A stretch of 63,235 bases of DNA from Prosthecobacter sp. (lineage in GTDB: Bacteria > Verrucomicrobiota > Verrucomicrobiia > Verrucomicrobiales > Verrucomicrobiaceae). The notes under the pieces are model-generated. The model did no database searches, was not told where the DNA came from, and was given only the letters and a program-made list of their open reading frames with translations. Below are positions 1-12,900 of this stretch, piece after piece (within the stretch, counting starts at the first letter, position 1; every line of letters begins with the position of its first letter). The stretch lies in the NCBI RefSeq assembly GCF_014879935.1, contig NZ_JACSRD010000186.1, positions 1 to 63,235 on the forward strand, read 5' to 3'. Position numbers and translations under genes: made by a program.

Positions 1-438
1 GAGATCGCCGAAAAGCCGGACGACAAGCCTGCCGATGAACCGAAGGACGAACCGCTCGGCACGGCGCTCACTGGTGGTGATGGCAGCAGCGGACTCGGTG
101 TCGGCGGCGGTGGTGGTGGACGTGGCATGATCGGCGGCGGCAGTGGTCGTGGCGGCAGCAAATGGGGCTGGTATGCCGGCACCGTGCAGAACCGCATCGC
201 TGATGCCCTGCGCAAGCATCCTCTGACCAAACGCGCCGGCTTCACCAACACGGTCAAGGTCTGGGCTGACAACACCGGGCGCATCAACCGTGTCAGGCTC
301 GGCAGCAGCACGGGTGACCGTGCGCTCGACACCGCGATCGAAAACGAGGTGCTCAGCGGCCTCGTGCTCAATGAGCCGCCCCCGGACGACATGCCCATGC
401 CCATCAATCTGCGGCTCACCGCCCGCAAATCGAACTGA
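1..438 (+). CDS. TonB C-terminal-domain protein, 5' end outside window
   Basis: The reading frame is open from the first base, so this is only the C-terminal ~145 residues. It shows an acidic Lys/Pro/Asp linker, then a Gly-rich linker (about residues 25-50), then a segment (KWGWYAGTVQNRI to the end) that resembles the TonB C-terminal domain: the WYAGTVQ start, a middle valine/glycine stretch and the RLTARKSN end. Proteins of this family span the periplasm and pass ExbBD energy to outer-membrane receptors. It ends 21 bases before the porin start and probably shares its transcript. The N-terminal membrane anchor cannot be seen. A non-TonB energy-transducer-like protein is possible. Confidence 0.7.
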   Translation, partial: EIAEKPDDKPADEPKDEPLGTALTGGDGSSGLGVGGGGGGRGMIGGGSGRGGSKWGWYAGTVQNRIADALRKHPLTKRAGFTNTVKVWADNTGRINRVRLGSSTGDRALDTAIENEVLSGLVLNEPPPDDMPMPINLRLTARKSN

Positions 439-459
439 GTTCTCCTTTTCACCGCTCCC

Positions 460-2400
460 ATGCTCAAATCCTCCCAAGTCTGGCGCCGCCAGTTCGCCTG
501 TTTCACCGCCTCATTGTGCGCCGCGATGCAGCCCGTGCTGCTTCATGCAGCGGAACCGGCCCTGCCCGGGCCGCTGCTGGCCGAAAACGCCCCTGCGGCC
601 GCCCCCAGCACTGCGGAGCCTGGAGCAGTGACACAGGAGATCCCGCTTGATCCCGCACAGGCCTCCGCCGTGCTGCCGGACCCGGCCGGCGCGGCTCCGC
701 AGCCGATTTTGGCCGCTCCATCGCAAAACGTGACGCTGAACCTGATCAACCGTCTCGTGCAGAAAGGCGTGCTGACACATTCGGAGGCGGCAGATTTGAT
801 CAAAGGCGCGGAGGAAGACGCCGCCTTCGCCAAAGCGCAGGCTCAGGCCCTGGCGGACACCCAGGCGGCCGTGGCGGCGCAGAACGCGATGCCGCCGGTC
901 GAGCCCGACGCCGAGGAAGTGCGCGTCACTTACATTCCGGAGTCGGTGAAGGCCCAGATTCGCGACCAGTTGCGTACCGAGGTCTTCGCCCAGGCTCGTG
1001 CGCAGCAGTGGGCCGCTCCGAACTCCGCTCCCGAGTGGACGCAGCGCATCAAGATCTTCGGCGACATCCGCATGCGGCATGACAACTTCATGTTCGCGCC
1101 CGGAAACGACAACACAGGCGTGTTTCCGAACTTCAACGCCATCAACACCGGAGCTCCATTTGATGTCTCGGGCACGGTCTTCTCTCCGCAGCTCAATGTG
1201 GACCAGGATCGTGAGCGTACCCGTCTGCGCACGCGCATCGGCTTCGACATTGACCTGGAGGATGGCTTCACTGCCGGCATTCGCATGGCCACCGGCGCGA
1301 ACAATTCGCCCATCTCCACCAATCAGACGCTCGGCTCTGCCAGCGCCGGGAGTGGCGGTCAGGGGGGCAACTTCTCGAAGTATGAACTGTGGCTCGACCG
1401 CGCCTTCATCAAGTACGAGGCCTCCTTCCTGGACCACGCCAATGTCACGATGCTGCTGGGCCGTTTCGACAATCCGTTCATGAACTCCAGCCAGATCATG
1501 TGGGACGAGGACGTCGGGCTGGACGGCATCGCCTTCAAGGTCAGCAACCAGTGGAAGCCTGGTTTCAAGGCGTTCCTCACCGGTGGCGCGTTCCCAGTGT
1601 TCAACAGCGACCTGAATTTCGCCTCGCACAACGCCGCCAAGTTTGAGAGCTACAACAAATATCTCTTCGCCGCTCAGTTCGGGGTCGAGTTCAAGATCAC
1701 CGAGGACATCGAGGCGAAGATGAGTCTGGCCTATTACGACTGGAAGAACATTGAGGGCCGTCTGTCCGATCCCTTTGTGCCGCTGGACCCCACGGACGCT
1801 GGAAACACCGACAACAGCCGACCGCTCTTCGCGCAGAAGGGGAACACCTATCGTCCGATCCGCAACATCACGCCCACGGCGCTCAATGGTTTCGGCACCA
1901 CCAACCAGTATCAGTACTTCGGTCTCGCCAGCGAGTTCCGCCAGATCGCGTGGGCTGGGAGGCTGGACTTCAACCAGTTCGAGCCGGTGCAGGTCTCGCT
2001 GCTGGGCGAGTATATCAAGAACCTGGCCTTTGACCAAAGTGCGATCAACGCCTTCGCGGTGAACAACCGTACGGGTGGCGGCGCGGGTGCTTTCGATGGC
2101 GGCGACACCGCTTGGTACATGGGAGTGAATGTCGGCAAGGCCATCACTGCCTTCGACAAACCGGGCGACTGGGCGTTGGGCATCGGCTACCGCCATGTGG
2201 AATCCGACGCGGTGATCGATGGTCTGAACGACTCCGTCTTCGGCGGCGGCGGCACCAACATGGAGGGCTACACGCTCAATGCCGCGCTGGCGCTCTCCAA
2301 ACGCACTTGGATGCGCATGGCCTACATGAGCGCCTCCCAGATCGCCGGTCCGCAGCTCCAGACGGACGTCTTCCTCATCGACTTCAGCGCCAAGTTCTAA
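460..2400 (+). CDS. outer-membrane putative porin
   Basis: A 646-residue protein with a long N-terminal signal peptide (hydrophobic to about residue 30, LLHAAEPA), a Pro/Ala-rich linker, a short helical segment around residues 88-120 (NRLVQKGVLTHSEAADLI) common at the front of such porins, and then a long stretch of alternating aromatic strands from about residue 195. It ends in a phenylalanine (IDFSAKF), the usual last residue of an outer-membrane barrel recognised by BamA. It resembles the Porin_5 putative-porin family. No POTRA domains are visible, so it is unlikely to be the TpsB transporter for the downstream exoprotein. The ATG has no Shine-Dalgarno sequence. Confidence 0.8.
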   Translation: MLKSSQVWRRQFACFTASLCAAMQPVLLHAAEPALPGPLLAENAPAAAPSTAEPGAVTQEIPLDPAQASAVLPDPAGAAPQPILAAPSQNVTLNLINRLVQKGVLTHSEAADLIKGAEEDAAFAKAQAQALADTQAAVAAQNAMPPVEPDAEEVRVTYIPESVKAQIRDQLRTEVFAQARAQQWAAPNSAPEWTQRIKIFGDIRMRHDNFMFAPGNDNTGVFPNFNAINTGAPFDVSGTVFSPQLNVDQDRERTRLRTRIGFDIDLEDGFTAGIRMATGANNSPISTNQTLGSASAGSGGQGGNFSKYELWLDRAFIKYEASFLDHANVTMLLGRFDNPFMNSSQIMWDEDVGLDGIAFKVSNQWKPGFKAFLTGGAFPVFNSDLNFASHNAAKFESYNKYLFAAQFGVEFKITEDIEAKMSLAYYDWKNIEGRLSDPFVPLDPTDAGNTDNSRPLFAQKGNTYRPIRNITPTALNGFGTTNQYQYFGLASEFRQIAWAGRLDFNQFEPVQVSLLGEYIKNLAFDQSAINAFAVNNRTGGGAGAFDGGDTAWYMGVNVGKAITAFDKPGDWALGIGYRHVESDAVIDGLNDSVFGGGGTNMEGYTLNAALALSKRTWMRMAYMSASQIAGPQLQTDVFLIDFSAKF

Positions 2401-2402
2401 CC

Positions 2403-3080
2403 ATGAAACATCCCATCGCCCTGCTTACCCTTGTGACAGTTATTGCCGGCTCCCTTTGGGCCGCGGAGGAGGCCGATCCTGCCATGGCCGTGCTCAAACG
2501 CATGCGCGACCAGCTCCGCACTGTGATGATCCAGCAGCAGAAGACCGAGGCCGAACGCGCCACGCTGCAAGCCGCGAATGTGGAGCTGGAGGACAAGCTC
2601 AAGAGCCTGGACACGAAGTTCAAGACACTGGCCAAGGAAAGCAACGCACAGAAGGACGCGGATGCGAAGCTCATCGCCGAACTGAAGGAGAAGATCGCCG
2701 CCGAGGAGCAGCAGCGGCTGCGGCTGGAGGATTCCGTGGCGAAGTGGAAGGTGGCGCACCAGCAGATCACCGACGAGGCCCGCAAGATCGACGCGCAGCG
2801 CGCGGAGATGGCGGCCCGGGTCATCCTGCTGGACCGGAAGGTGGCTGATCATCAGCGCAAGAACGACGAGTTGTTCCGCATCGGCAGTGAAGTGCTTTCC
2901 AAGTATGAAAGCTTCGGCCTGGGAACCGCCATCGCCGCCCGCGAGCCCTTCACCCGCAATATGCGCGTGAAACTGGAGACGCTGGTGCAGGACTACTCCG
3001 ACAAGCTGGTGGACGGCAAGATCAAGCCTGACGACGCGCCGAAGACTCCGGCCTCACCTCCAGCCAATGCCAAGCGCTGA
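2403..3080 (+). CDS. periplasmic coiled-coil protein
   Basis: A 225-residue protein. The start is placed at the ATG 2 bases after the porin stop, because it gives a clean signal peptide (KHPIALLTLVTVIAGSLWAA) followed by the mature protein; an upstream in-frame extension would run inside the porin gene. Residues ~25-150 are a highly charged Glu/Lys/Gln/Ala heptad-rich coiled coil, and the C-terminus is Pro/Ala-rich. No enzyme motif is seen. Tight spacing implies translational coupling with the porin. Such proteins may act as a periplasmic spacer or scaffold; this role is inferred from shape and context only. Confidence 0.7.
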   Translation: MKHPIALLTLVTVIAGSLWAAEEADPAMAVLKRMRDQLRTVMIQQQKTEAERATLQAANVELEDKLKSLDTKFKTLAKESNAQKDADAKLIAELKEKIAAEEQQRLRLEDSVAKWKVAHQQITDEARKIDAQRAEMAARVILLDRKVADHQRKNDELFRIGSEVLSKYESFGLGTAIAAREPFTRNMRVKLETLVQDYSDKLVDGKIKPDDAPKTPASPPANAKR

Positions 3081-3081
3081 C

Positions 3082-3981
3082 ATGATCGCATGTCACTCCA
3101 TCCTGCGCTTCGCGCTGTTGCTCGCCTGGGTGCCTGCTTTGCAGGCGCAGGAGACAGATCGTGTCGTCGGCAGCATCGGTGACCTCGAATTGCGTCAAAG
3201 CGAGGTGGAGGCATCGCTCGCACGGCTGGATGGCGTGGAGAAGGAGGCGCTGGCGGGAGATCCCGCCACGCTCGGAAAGCTGGTGAGATCGATGTTGGTG
3301 CAGCGTCTGATCCTTCAGGAGGCGCTGGAGAAGCAATGGGACGTGGAGCCGTCCATCCAGCCGCTGCTCAAGAGCACCCGTGAGGCCGCGATCACGGACA
3401 CCTACCTCAAGTCGTTGTGCAAACCGCCGGCCAGTTATCCGAGCGAGGCCGAATTGAAGGCCGCGTATGAAAGCAGCCGCGATGCCTTGACCGTTCCGCG
3501 TTCCTTCAGGCTGGCGCAGATCTTCATCGGGGAAGGATCGGGCGCTGAGAAGAAGCTGCAGACTTTGCGGCAGCGATTGGAGGACAATCCGGCCGCCTTT
3601 GGCGCCGTGGCCCGTGAAGTGAGCGAGGACAAGGAAAGCGCGTCGCGTGATGGCGAGATCGGCTGGCTTTCCGAGAAGCAGATCCAGCCGGAGATCCTCG
3701 CGCAACTGCCCAAGCTGCGCGTGAACGTCATTTCCGAACCCGTGCGGCTGAAGGACGGCTGGCACATCCTCAAGGTGCTCGACATGCGCGAGCCCTTCAC
3801 CCCCATTTTTGACCAGGTGCGGCTGCAACTGGCCCGGCGTCTGCGGGCTGAGAAGACACGCGCCAGCATGCAGGCCTACATGACGGAAATGTTGCAAAAA
3901 CACCCTGTGGCTGTGAACGAGGTGGCGCTGTCAAAGCTGCTTCACGAATCCCCGCCCGGGGATGCGGTCACCAAACCCTGA
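3082..3981 (+). CDS. periplasmic parvulin-type peptidyl-prolyl isomerase (SurA/PpiC-like)
   Basis: About 299 residues. The second ATG (3082) is preferred over 3067 because it leaves the signal peptide SILRFALLLAWVPALQA close to the N-terminus and avoids overlap with the previous gene. A SurA_N-like helical region (residues ~25-130) contains a paired LVRSMLVQRLILQEAL helix. It is followed by a PpiC-like rotamase domain (about 140-245) with FRLAQIFI, DGEIGWLSEKQIQPEI and LKDGWHILKVLD, characteristic strands of the family. SurA-type chaperones escort unfolded outer-membrane and secreted proteins through the periplasm. It sits 8 bases before the giant exoprotein and after a porin, so these are likely clients. 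Confidence 0.85.
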   Translation: MIACHSILRFALLLAWVPALQAQETDRVVGSIGDLELRQSEVEASLARLDGVEKEALAGDPATLGKLVRSMLVQRLILQEALEKQWDVEPSIQPLLKSTREAAITDTYLKSLCKPPASYPSEAELKAAYESSRDALTVPRSFRLAQIFIGEGSGAEKKLQTLRQRLEDNPAAFGAVAREVSEDKESASRDGEIGWLSEKQIQPEILAQLPKLRVNVISEPVRLKDGWHILKVLDMREPFTPIFDQVRLQLARRLRAEKTRASMQAYMTEMLQKHPVAVNEVALSKLLHESPPGDAVTKP

Positions 3982-3989
3982 TCCTCTTG

Positions 3990-6900
3990 ATGAAGCGCTC
4001 TGATTTGTCTTCCAGCCTGTCCAGGCTGCCACTGTTCCACGTCGTGCTGGCGCATTTGCTGGTGCTGCTGATGCTTCTGACGCCCTGCACTCAGGCGGGC
4101 GACATCCTGCGTATGGGCGCGGCTGCCGGTGCCACTCCCGCCGCGGGAGGAACCCCTGCCACGCCCGACGCGGCTGCCATCAACACCGCCGCCGCGACGG
4201 CACAGGCACGCACCAACGCGCAGGACATGCTGGCGCGGAACACCATGGCGCTGCAGGCTGTCACGGCCATGCAGGAGGCGGCGCGTGCAGCCGCCGCCGG
4301 GTCGAACAATCTGGGGGCCAACCCGAACTTCCCGGGGCAAACGCTGCCCGATGTGCCGAATGGACTCGTCACAGGCGGCTTGGAACTCAACGGCATTCCG
4401 ACCGGTGCCGCTTCTCCCCAGCAGTCGTTGGAAAACGCGCGTACCATCGTCAGCATCCAGCAGACGCAGCAGCAGGCGTTGCTGAACTGGAAGACATTCA
4501 ATGTCGGCAGCAATACGGCCGTGCGTTTCGACCAGAGCGCCGGTGGCGAGGACGTGGGGAACTGGATCGCCTTCAACACGATCAACGATCCCTCCGGCAA
4601 TCCGACGCAGATCCTCGGCTCCATTGAGGCCCAGGGCCAGGTTTATCTCATCAATCAGAACGGCATCATCTTTGGCGGCACCAGCACGGTGGACACACGC
4701 ACGCTCGTGGCCTCGTCGCTGCCGATGAATGACAATCTCATCACCCGCGGCCTGCTGAACAATCCCGACTCGCAGTTCCTTTTCTCCGCCAACGCCCAGC
4801 CGGCGGGCACGAAGGGGCCGACACCGGCTTACACACCGCCGTCACCTCCCGCATCCGGCCGCATCGGCAATGTGACGGTGCAGGCCGGCGCCCGCATCAC
4901 CGCGCCGACTTCCTCGGCCAATGTCGGCGGCCGCGTGGCGTTGATCGGACCGAATGTGACGAATGAGGGCACGATCAGCACGCCGGACGGCCAGACCATC
5001 CTCGCCGCAGGCATGGAGGTGGGTTTTGACGCGCACAGCTCGGACGATCCATCCCTGCGCGGGCTGGATGTGTATGTCGGCAGCGTTGGCACCTACGGCG
5101 GCACCGCGACCAATGCGGGACTGATCGAGGCGCCACGCGGCAGCATTGTCATCACCGGCAAAAACGTGAACCAGAACGGCTTCATCAACAGCACCACCTC
5201 GGCCGCTCTGAATGGTCGCGTCGATCTGTTGGCGAACTACAACGCGGTGCCGAACATTAACTTCAGCCCCACCGTGCCGGAGTTCGGCAAGCCTTTCGTT
5301 TATCAATCCGGTGTCTCGACCGGCATCGTCAGCACCGGAGCTGGGTCGGTGATCCAGATCCTGCCGGAGTATGAGAGCGCCTTGAAGGTCGTTGGCACGG
5401 AGCTGGCTTTGAAGTCCCAGATCAACATGCAGGGATTGGGCGTCCACCTCGGCATGGATTCGGTGGTTTATGCCCCGAATGCGGATGTGGCGCTCAGTGC
5501 CGGCGTGTGGGATGTGATTTTGACGCTCGGCCTGACCAACCAGGACTTCGCACATGCCTCCGGCCAGGTTTACTTCGACGAAGGGGCCGTGGTCAGCGTG
5601 GCTGGCTCCACCGCCATCGCTGCCAGCATTGATCAATACATCCTGGAGGTCACTTTGCGTGCCGCGGAGCTGGCGGACTCGGCCTTGCAGCGCAATGGCA
5701 TCCTGCGGGGGCAGACCGTCACCGTCGATCTGCGCGAGCACGGCACACGCAGCGATGGCACGGAATGGGTGGGCACCCCGCTGGCGGATCTCACGGGTTA
5801 TCTCGGCGTGATCGAGCGCAACGTGGGCCAGCTCACCGTCGCCGGCGGCACGGTCAGCATCGCTGCTGGTGAATCGGTCGTGATGCAGGCTGGCGCGAAA
5901 GTGGACGTTTCCGGCGGTTACCAGGATTACGATGCCGGTTTTGTGCAGACCTCGCGTTTGATCCATGAAGGCAACCTCGTGGACATCGCGGACGCGCGCG
6001 CGGACATCGTTTATGACGGCATCTACACGCCGGACAGCTCTTCAACGGATCCACGTTGGGCGACTACCTCGGGTTCGTCGTCGTTGTTTGCTGCCGCAGG
6101 TCATCATGAGGCCGCGCACAGCGTGGGCGCGAACGGCGGCGGCATCATGCTGGCGGCTGCGTCCATGGCGCTGGATGGCAGCCTCGTGGGCAACACGGTC
6201 ACCGGACCGCAGCAGATCGAATCGGCGCCGACGCCTTCCAGTTTATCGATCTACTTTCGAGCGCAGCAGTTGAGCCGTGCGCCGCTGGAACTGCCGTTTT
6301 ACTCGCCAAAACCGCCGGAACTTGAGTTTGGCGCATCCTCCACGCTTCCTGCGGCCGCTGCCTTCGCCCTCGATGGCAGCGGAGTCCCGCTGGCGTTGCG
6401 TGCGGAACGGCAGGATGCCGTGGTGCTTTCTCCCACGCTGCTCTCGACGCAGGGTTTCGGCTCCCTGCTCGTGGACAACAGCGACGGAAACATCACCGTG
6501 CCTGCGGGATTCATGCTGGAGGCTCCGCTCACCGGCTCGGTGACGCTTCGCGGCGCGAATGTGACGATTGAAGGCGGAATCGTGGCCCCGGGCGGAACGA
6601 TTGACCTCATCGCCTACAATGTCTCGCCTTACACCACGGCAATGCTGAAGGCCCAAGGCCCTGGAGCCGTGATTCCAACGGTGAATCCGCTGCGCGGTCG
6701 CGTGACTGTGGGTTCCTCGGCCATCTTGAGCACGGCGGGCATCATCGTGGATGACCGTCTCGGCTCCACCACACGCGGCTTGGTGCCGCTGGATGTGCTC
6801 TATCAAAACACGGACGGTTCCAGCCGTTACGCGCTCACCACCCAGGGTGGCGGCATCAGCATCGATGCCTTCATCACGGAGATCACGACGGGCGGCCTGC

Positions 6901-9900
6901 TGGATGTGTCTGGCGGATTCCACATCGACGAAAATGCGGATGTCATTTACGCCGACGCCGGTTCACTGACCTTGAAGGGCGGGCACGATCCGGCATTCAC
7001 CTCATTGTTGGGCGGGCATCTCTCGCTGGGCGGCACCTTGACCGGCCTTTCAGGCGCGAGCGGTGGCAATCTCACACTGCAAGCGCCCGTGATCCAGTTC
7101 GGCGGCACGGCGGTGCATGCGGACGCGCTGCTGTTGCAGCCGGAGTTCTTCAGCCTCGGCGGCTTTGACTCGTTTCATCTGACCGGCCTCGGCATTGATG
7201 TGACTTCCGGCGGAGTTGAGAGTTTCCTGCCGGGCGTTCTGGTCAGCGCCGGAAGCTCCATCCGCCCGCAGGTTCTCAGCCTGCAGGCCATCGTGGACCC
7301 GCAGGGCGGGCCGGATTCGCTCACAGTGAGCACCCTTTTGAAGCCTGAGGGCTACCGTCCGGCCGCGTCGCTGCTGTTTGAGGCGCCCGGTGTCCGCGAT
7401 GTGATCACTCAGGTGCTGAAGATCCGGGGCCGCATCGAGACGCAGTCAGGCTCCTCCATCGAAACCGATGCGCTCGGCTCCGTCGCATTCGACGGCCAGA
7501 CGATCGAGCTGTTTGGCAGTGTCCTCGCGCCTGGCGGCAGTTTGAGCGTGTCCGGCGATCTGCATTATCCGCGGGACAGCGATCCCACCGCGGGCCAGGT
7601 CACCGTCCATCTCGGCACTGGCAGCCGGCTTTCGACCGCAGGCAAGGTGGTGCTCCTGGCAGACGCGTTCGGCCTGCGCACCGGCCACGTTTATGACGGC
7701 GGTTCCATCGTGATCGAAGGAAACATCGTCGCCGACTCAGGCAGCGTGCTCGATGTCTCAGGAACCACCGGAGTGCTCGATTTGCTGCCTCCGCAGGCAG
7801 GCACGGCCGATGTGTTCACGGCGGGCTTGTATTCCGCTGCTCTGTTCCCCGGAACCGGTGTGACGCGGCCGGTGCAGGAGGCGCAGCCGGTCGCCACGCA
7901 GATCGACAGCGCGGGCGGTTCCATCACGCTGCATGGGGGCGACTTGCTGTTCAGCAATGCCACGCTGCAAGGCGGGGCAGGGGGCGCCACTGCCGCCGGC
8001 GGCACAGTGACCGTCAGCTCCGACCGGTTCATCCTGCGCGGAAGCGATGACAACGACAAGGACCTCTCACTCATGGTGGCGCAGGACATGGCCATGTTCA
8101 CACAGCCGGTGTTCGCGGGTGGCCAGGTGCTCGGCAGCACGCTGGTGAACTCATCCGGCGGAGCGATCCAGAGCATCGGCTATTTCGGCATGAACTCCTT
8201 CACCAGCGGCGGTTTCGACTCGCTCAATCTCAAGGGAAATGTCCAGTTTGTCGGTCCTGTGGATGTCGCGGCGGCCGGATACTTGAAGATCGCCGATGGC
8301 GGCGTGCTTTCCGCCGACTCGCTCGTGCGGCTGGAGGCCTCGTATGTGTCCCTTGGCACGCCACTGGCCGCACCGACTCGTGACGAGGAGCTGCTGAATC
8401 CCTTTTTCATCACCACGAGCGTGGGACTCTTTGCCAGCAACTTCAGTCCGACGCATGGCGGCGGACGGCTCGAAGTCACGGCCGATTTGATCGAGACCGG
8501 CTTCCTTTCGCTGCAAAACATCGGCCAGGCCGCGCTCACCGCACGTCAGGAGCTGCGCGGCAGCGGCTACTTTGACATCGCTGGCGATCTGACCCTTACC
8601 GCAGGCCAGATCTATCCAGTCACAGCCTCCACCTTCACCATCACGGCCTACGACTACACCGTCAGCGGCAATCTGACGCGCGGGTCGGTCACCATCACGT
8701 CCTCCGGACAGACCCCGGAGCTGCCTTTGTCCGGCGGCGGGCGTCTGAGCATCTACGCATCGAACATCATTCAAGGGGGCACCCTGCGTGCACCGCTGGG
8801 CACCATCACGCTCGGCTGGGATGGCAGCGGTACGGCTCCCAAAGGACTCGTGACGAACACAGCCGTGCCGGTGGCGCAGCAGATCACCCTGCAAAGCGGC
8901 AGCACCACCTCCGTGAGTGCCATTGATCCCCAAACCGGGGCAGGAGTGCGCATTCCATATGGCATCCTCAAAGACGGCACGAACTGGATCGATCCCACCG
9001 GCTTCGACATCACCAGCATCGGCGCTCCTGACAAGTCGATCAAACTCGGCGCGAACAGCGTCGTCACGGAGGCTGGCTCCAGCATCGACATCCGTGGTGG
9101 TGGCGAGCTCTATGGTTACCGCTGGGTGGAAGGCAATGGCGGCACCAGCGACATCCTCGACACCGATGGCAGCTTTGCCATCCTGCCCGCCTACGCTTCG
9201 TCCTTCGCGCCCTTCGCTCCGTTTGCCAGTTCCGGTCTGTTTGTCGAAAACCTCGGCGGTGATGCCGGTTATGCGAACGACACGCTGTCGGTAGGAGACC
9301 GCATCTTCCTGAAGGCGGCTCCCGGAGTGGCTGAAGGCGTTTACACCTTGCTGCCGGCACGTTACGCGCTGCTGCCGGGTGCCATGCTGGTCACGCCTGA
9401 CAGCTCCGGCATCATCACCTCCGCTCAGGTGAAGCCAGGTGGTGCGGTGCTGGCGAGCGGTTATCGTTTCAACAGCCTGAACCCCGATGTCACGGGCCGT
9501 TTGTACCAGCAGTTTGAGGTGGCTCCGCTCAGCGTCGTCAAAGCGCGGGCGGAATACGTCGATTTCACCGCTGATGTCTTCCTTCCTGCGGCTCAAACCG
9601 CTTTGAGCCTGCCTGTGGCGCTCACTTCCAAGGATGCTGGCTATGTGCTGTTCGACGCGCAGCAGTCGATGCAACTGCTCGGAAGCCTGACCGCCGGTGC
9701 AGCGGCCGGGCGTGGCGGCCGCGTGGATGTGAGCAGCCCGCTGGACATCGTCATCGCCGCGCCCGGGGCGCCTGCACAGCCTGGGAAGCTCGTTTTGGAC
9801 GCCACGCTGCTGAATGGCTGGCAGGCGGAAAGCCTCCTCATCGGCGGAGTGCGCACACAGGGCGCTGGCAGTTCCAGCATTGCCGTTCGCACCACCAATT

Positions 9901-12900
9901 TGACGCTGGACAACGCAGGTGCGCCACTGACGGGTCGCGACATCGTCCTGGCCGCCAGCGGCACGCTCACCCTCGCGGATGGAGCGGAAATCCGCCAGAC
10001 GGAGGCGCAAGCCGCAGCCGATGCGTTCCTCCTCAGCGGCAATGGCACGCTGGTGCGCGTGAGTGGTGTCGCGTCCGCGCAGACTTCACGATCCGGTGTG
10101 ACGGCCTCCGGCCTGCCGCAGCTCGTCATCGGCGCTGAAGCAGTGGTTTCTGGTGTCAGCATCACGCTCGACTCATCGAACGCGACCAGCTTGAATCCGG
10201 AGGCGGTCTTGGATGCGGACGCAAAAGCAGTGAATTTGAACAGCGGACGCCTCAGCATCCAGCTCGACAGTCCGGGCGCTCTCCAGCCTGACGCAGGTCT
10301 CGTGCTCAGTGGCGACATCCTGGACGCTTTGAGGCTCACGGAATCGCTGTCGTTGCTCAGCTACACGGCGCTCGATCTGTATGGCACCGGGAGTTTCGAC
10401 TCGGCTGGCACGCTGGCTTTGAGCGCGGGGGAGATTCGCGGCTTCAACAACGGCGGTGGATCGGTGAGCATCACCGCTGCAGACGCTCTGCTGCTCAGCA
10501 ACAGCGCCAATGGCTCGGTGGTCGGCCCGGTGGCGGCCCTTTCGGGCAGTCTGAGCCTGGTGGCTCCCACCATCACGATCGGTCAAAACGCACTCGTGGT
10601 GGAGCAGTTCGCCTCTGTGGCGCTCACAGCCTCCCACGGCATCGCCATGCAGGGTTCGGGTTCCTTCCGGGCGCAGGGTGATTTGAGCGCGGTGACGCCC
10701 TTTTTCATCGCTTCAGGCAATGCCACGCAGACTTTCGCCGCGGCGGGCAGCCTGACTTTGTTCCGCCCCGGCGGAGCGCAAAACACGCCGGTGACGATGG
10801 GACTGGGCGCCCAGGTGACCTTCGAAGGGGCCAGCGTCTTCGCCAACACCAGCATCCTGCTGCCCAGCGGCGTCATTTCGATGCGGGCGACGAACGGGAA
10901 CCTGGTGGTCGATGGCCTGCTCGACGCAGGCGGCGCCACGCGGACGTTTTTTGACACGGTGCGCCATACAGATGCCGGACAAGTGTCCCTGACCGCTGAT
11001 GCGGGTGACGTCATGCTTTCTTCTGACAGCATCATCAATCTGGCCGCCATGGCTGGCGGTGGTGACGCGGGACTGCTCGTGCTGAACGCAGCCGGAAACC
11101 TCAACTTGAGCGGCACGCTGCTGGGCCAGGCCGGAACAGGCGGTGAAACGGCCTCGGCACGGATCGATGTCGGCACGCTGGCCTCTTTTGACGCTCTCAA
11201 TGACATCTTGAACGCGGGTTCCTTCACCCAGTCACGCGACATGCGCGTCCGCAGCGGCAGCGTCACGATCAATGGCGTCGTGAACGCGCATCGCTTCCTG
11301 CTCGGCGTCGATCAGGGCTCCATCACCGTGAATGGAACAGTGAATGCCTCCGGACAGACGGGCGGTCGCATCGATCTGATCGCCAATGGCGACGTCACAC
11401 TGAATTCGGGCTCGTTGCTCACCGTGGCAGGCCAGGAATTCGACAACGCGGGCAAAGGCGGCGCGATCTGGATCGAGTCCGGCTCCCAGCGCAATGGCGT
11501 GGCCGGCACGGGCAGGGTGAACATCGCTAGCGGTTCCACTCTGAATCTGTCGGTGGCCGAAAAAGTCGCCGGTGGCGTGGATGTGATCGGTTCCAGCGCC
11601 TTCCGCGGCCAGTTCAGCGGCAAGGTTCACCTCCGTGCGCCGCAGAACGGCACGTTCACCGATCTGCTCGTCGATCCGATCGCCGGCACCTTCATCGATC
11701 CATCCAGTGTGGAGATCGAGGGCTACCGTCTCTACAGCTTCAACCAGGCGAATGTCATCATCCGTGCCGGAACCACGGCGATCACCAATGAAACGATCAC
11801 GACGACGACGCTGAACACCGACGCCAGCAGTTTCTTCGGTGCTGGGAACGTGAACTACAACAGCATGATGTCTCGGCTGCTGGCAGGGAACGCCGCGCTG
11901 CAAAGCGTGTCCGTGCTGCAACCCGGCATGGAGATCGTGAATCAGGGCGGGAACATCGTGCTGGGCTCCACGACGTCCGGCGCTGGTGCTGACTGGAACC
12001 TGGCCACCTTCCGCTATGGTCCGAACAGCGCCGCGGGCATGCTGACGCTGCGTGCCGCAGGGAATCTGGAGTTCTATAACACTCTGAGCGATGGTTTCAC
12101 GCCAGCGGGCGGCAATGCGGTGGAGAGCATGTGGGTGGCCACCCTGACGGCCCGCAACAACGCCCTGCCAGTCAATTCGCAGAGCTGGTCCTATCATCTG
12201 TCTGCGGGATCGGATCTCGCAGCGGTCAATTTCCGCGAAGTCATGCTCATGGCCGGACTGGGAGGCAGCAGCGGCTCGTTGTTGCTCGGCAAGAATGCCG
12301 GGCAGGCCGTGCCTTCCAGCGCGGGCGTGAATTCCTCGCCGGGCGCTGATGCCCTCACACGGCTGGCGATCAATCCAGACAATGGCACCAATGCCGCGAC
12401 GACGTCGAACCGCTTCCAGGTCATCCGCACAGGCACGGGGGACATCGAGATCGCCGCCGGTCGTGACGTGCAGTTGCTCAACCCGTTCGCCACGATCTAC
12501 ACCGCCGGCACGGCTGTGACCAGCATCACATCCATCTTCACCGCGAGTGACTTTGTGCGGCCGATCGTGACACCTTCCACGAATTCGTTCCCCGCCCAGG
12601 GTGTTCTCGGGGCGATCCAGCAGCTCTACGCCGCGCAATACAGCATGGCGGGCGGCAATGTGGCGGTGACCGCGCAGCAGGACATCATTCATTACACGCG
12701 TGACTCGGGCAACAACCTCGTCATCGACTCCCAGCGCCAGCTTCCCAACAACTGGCTGATGCGTCGTGGCTATGTGAACGCCGACGGTGACTATGGTGCC
12801 ATCGTGGTGTCCGCCGGTGGCATCCGCCGCATCAACGACGCGGCTGCCTCGACCACGTGGTGGATTGATTTCAGCAACTTCTTCGATGGAGTGGCCGCCC

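Noticed and set aside
511..2196. 561-codon open frame on the minus strand across the porin
   Set aside because: No family motifs, Arg/Val/Gln-rich composition, and fully antisense to a convincing porin; a GC-driven shadow.
460..2400. Porin as the TpsB transporter of the exoprotein
   Set aside because: No POTRA-like domains and the barrel pattern resembles a putative porin family, not FhaC/ShlB.
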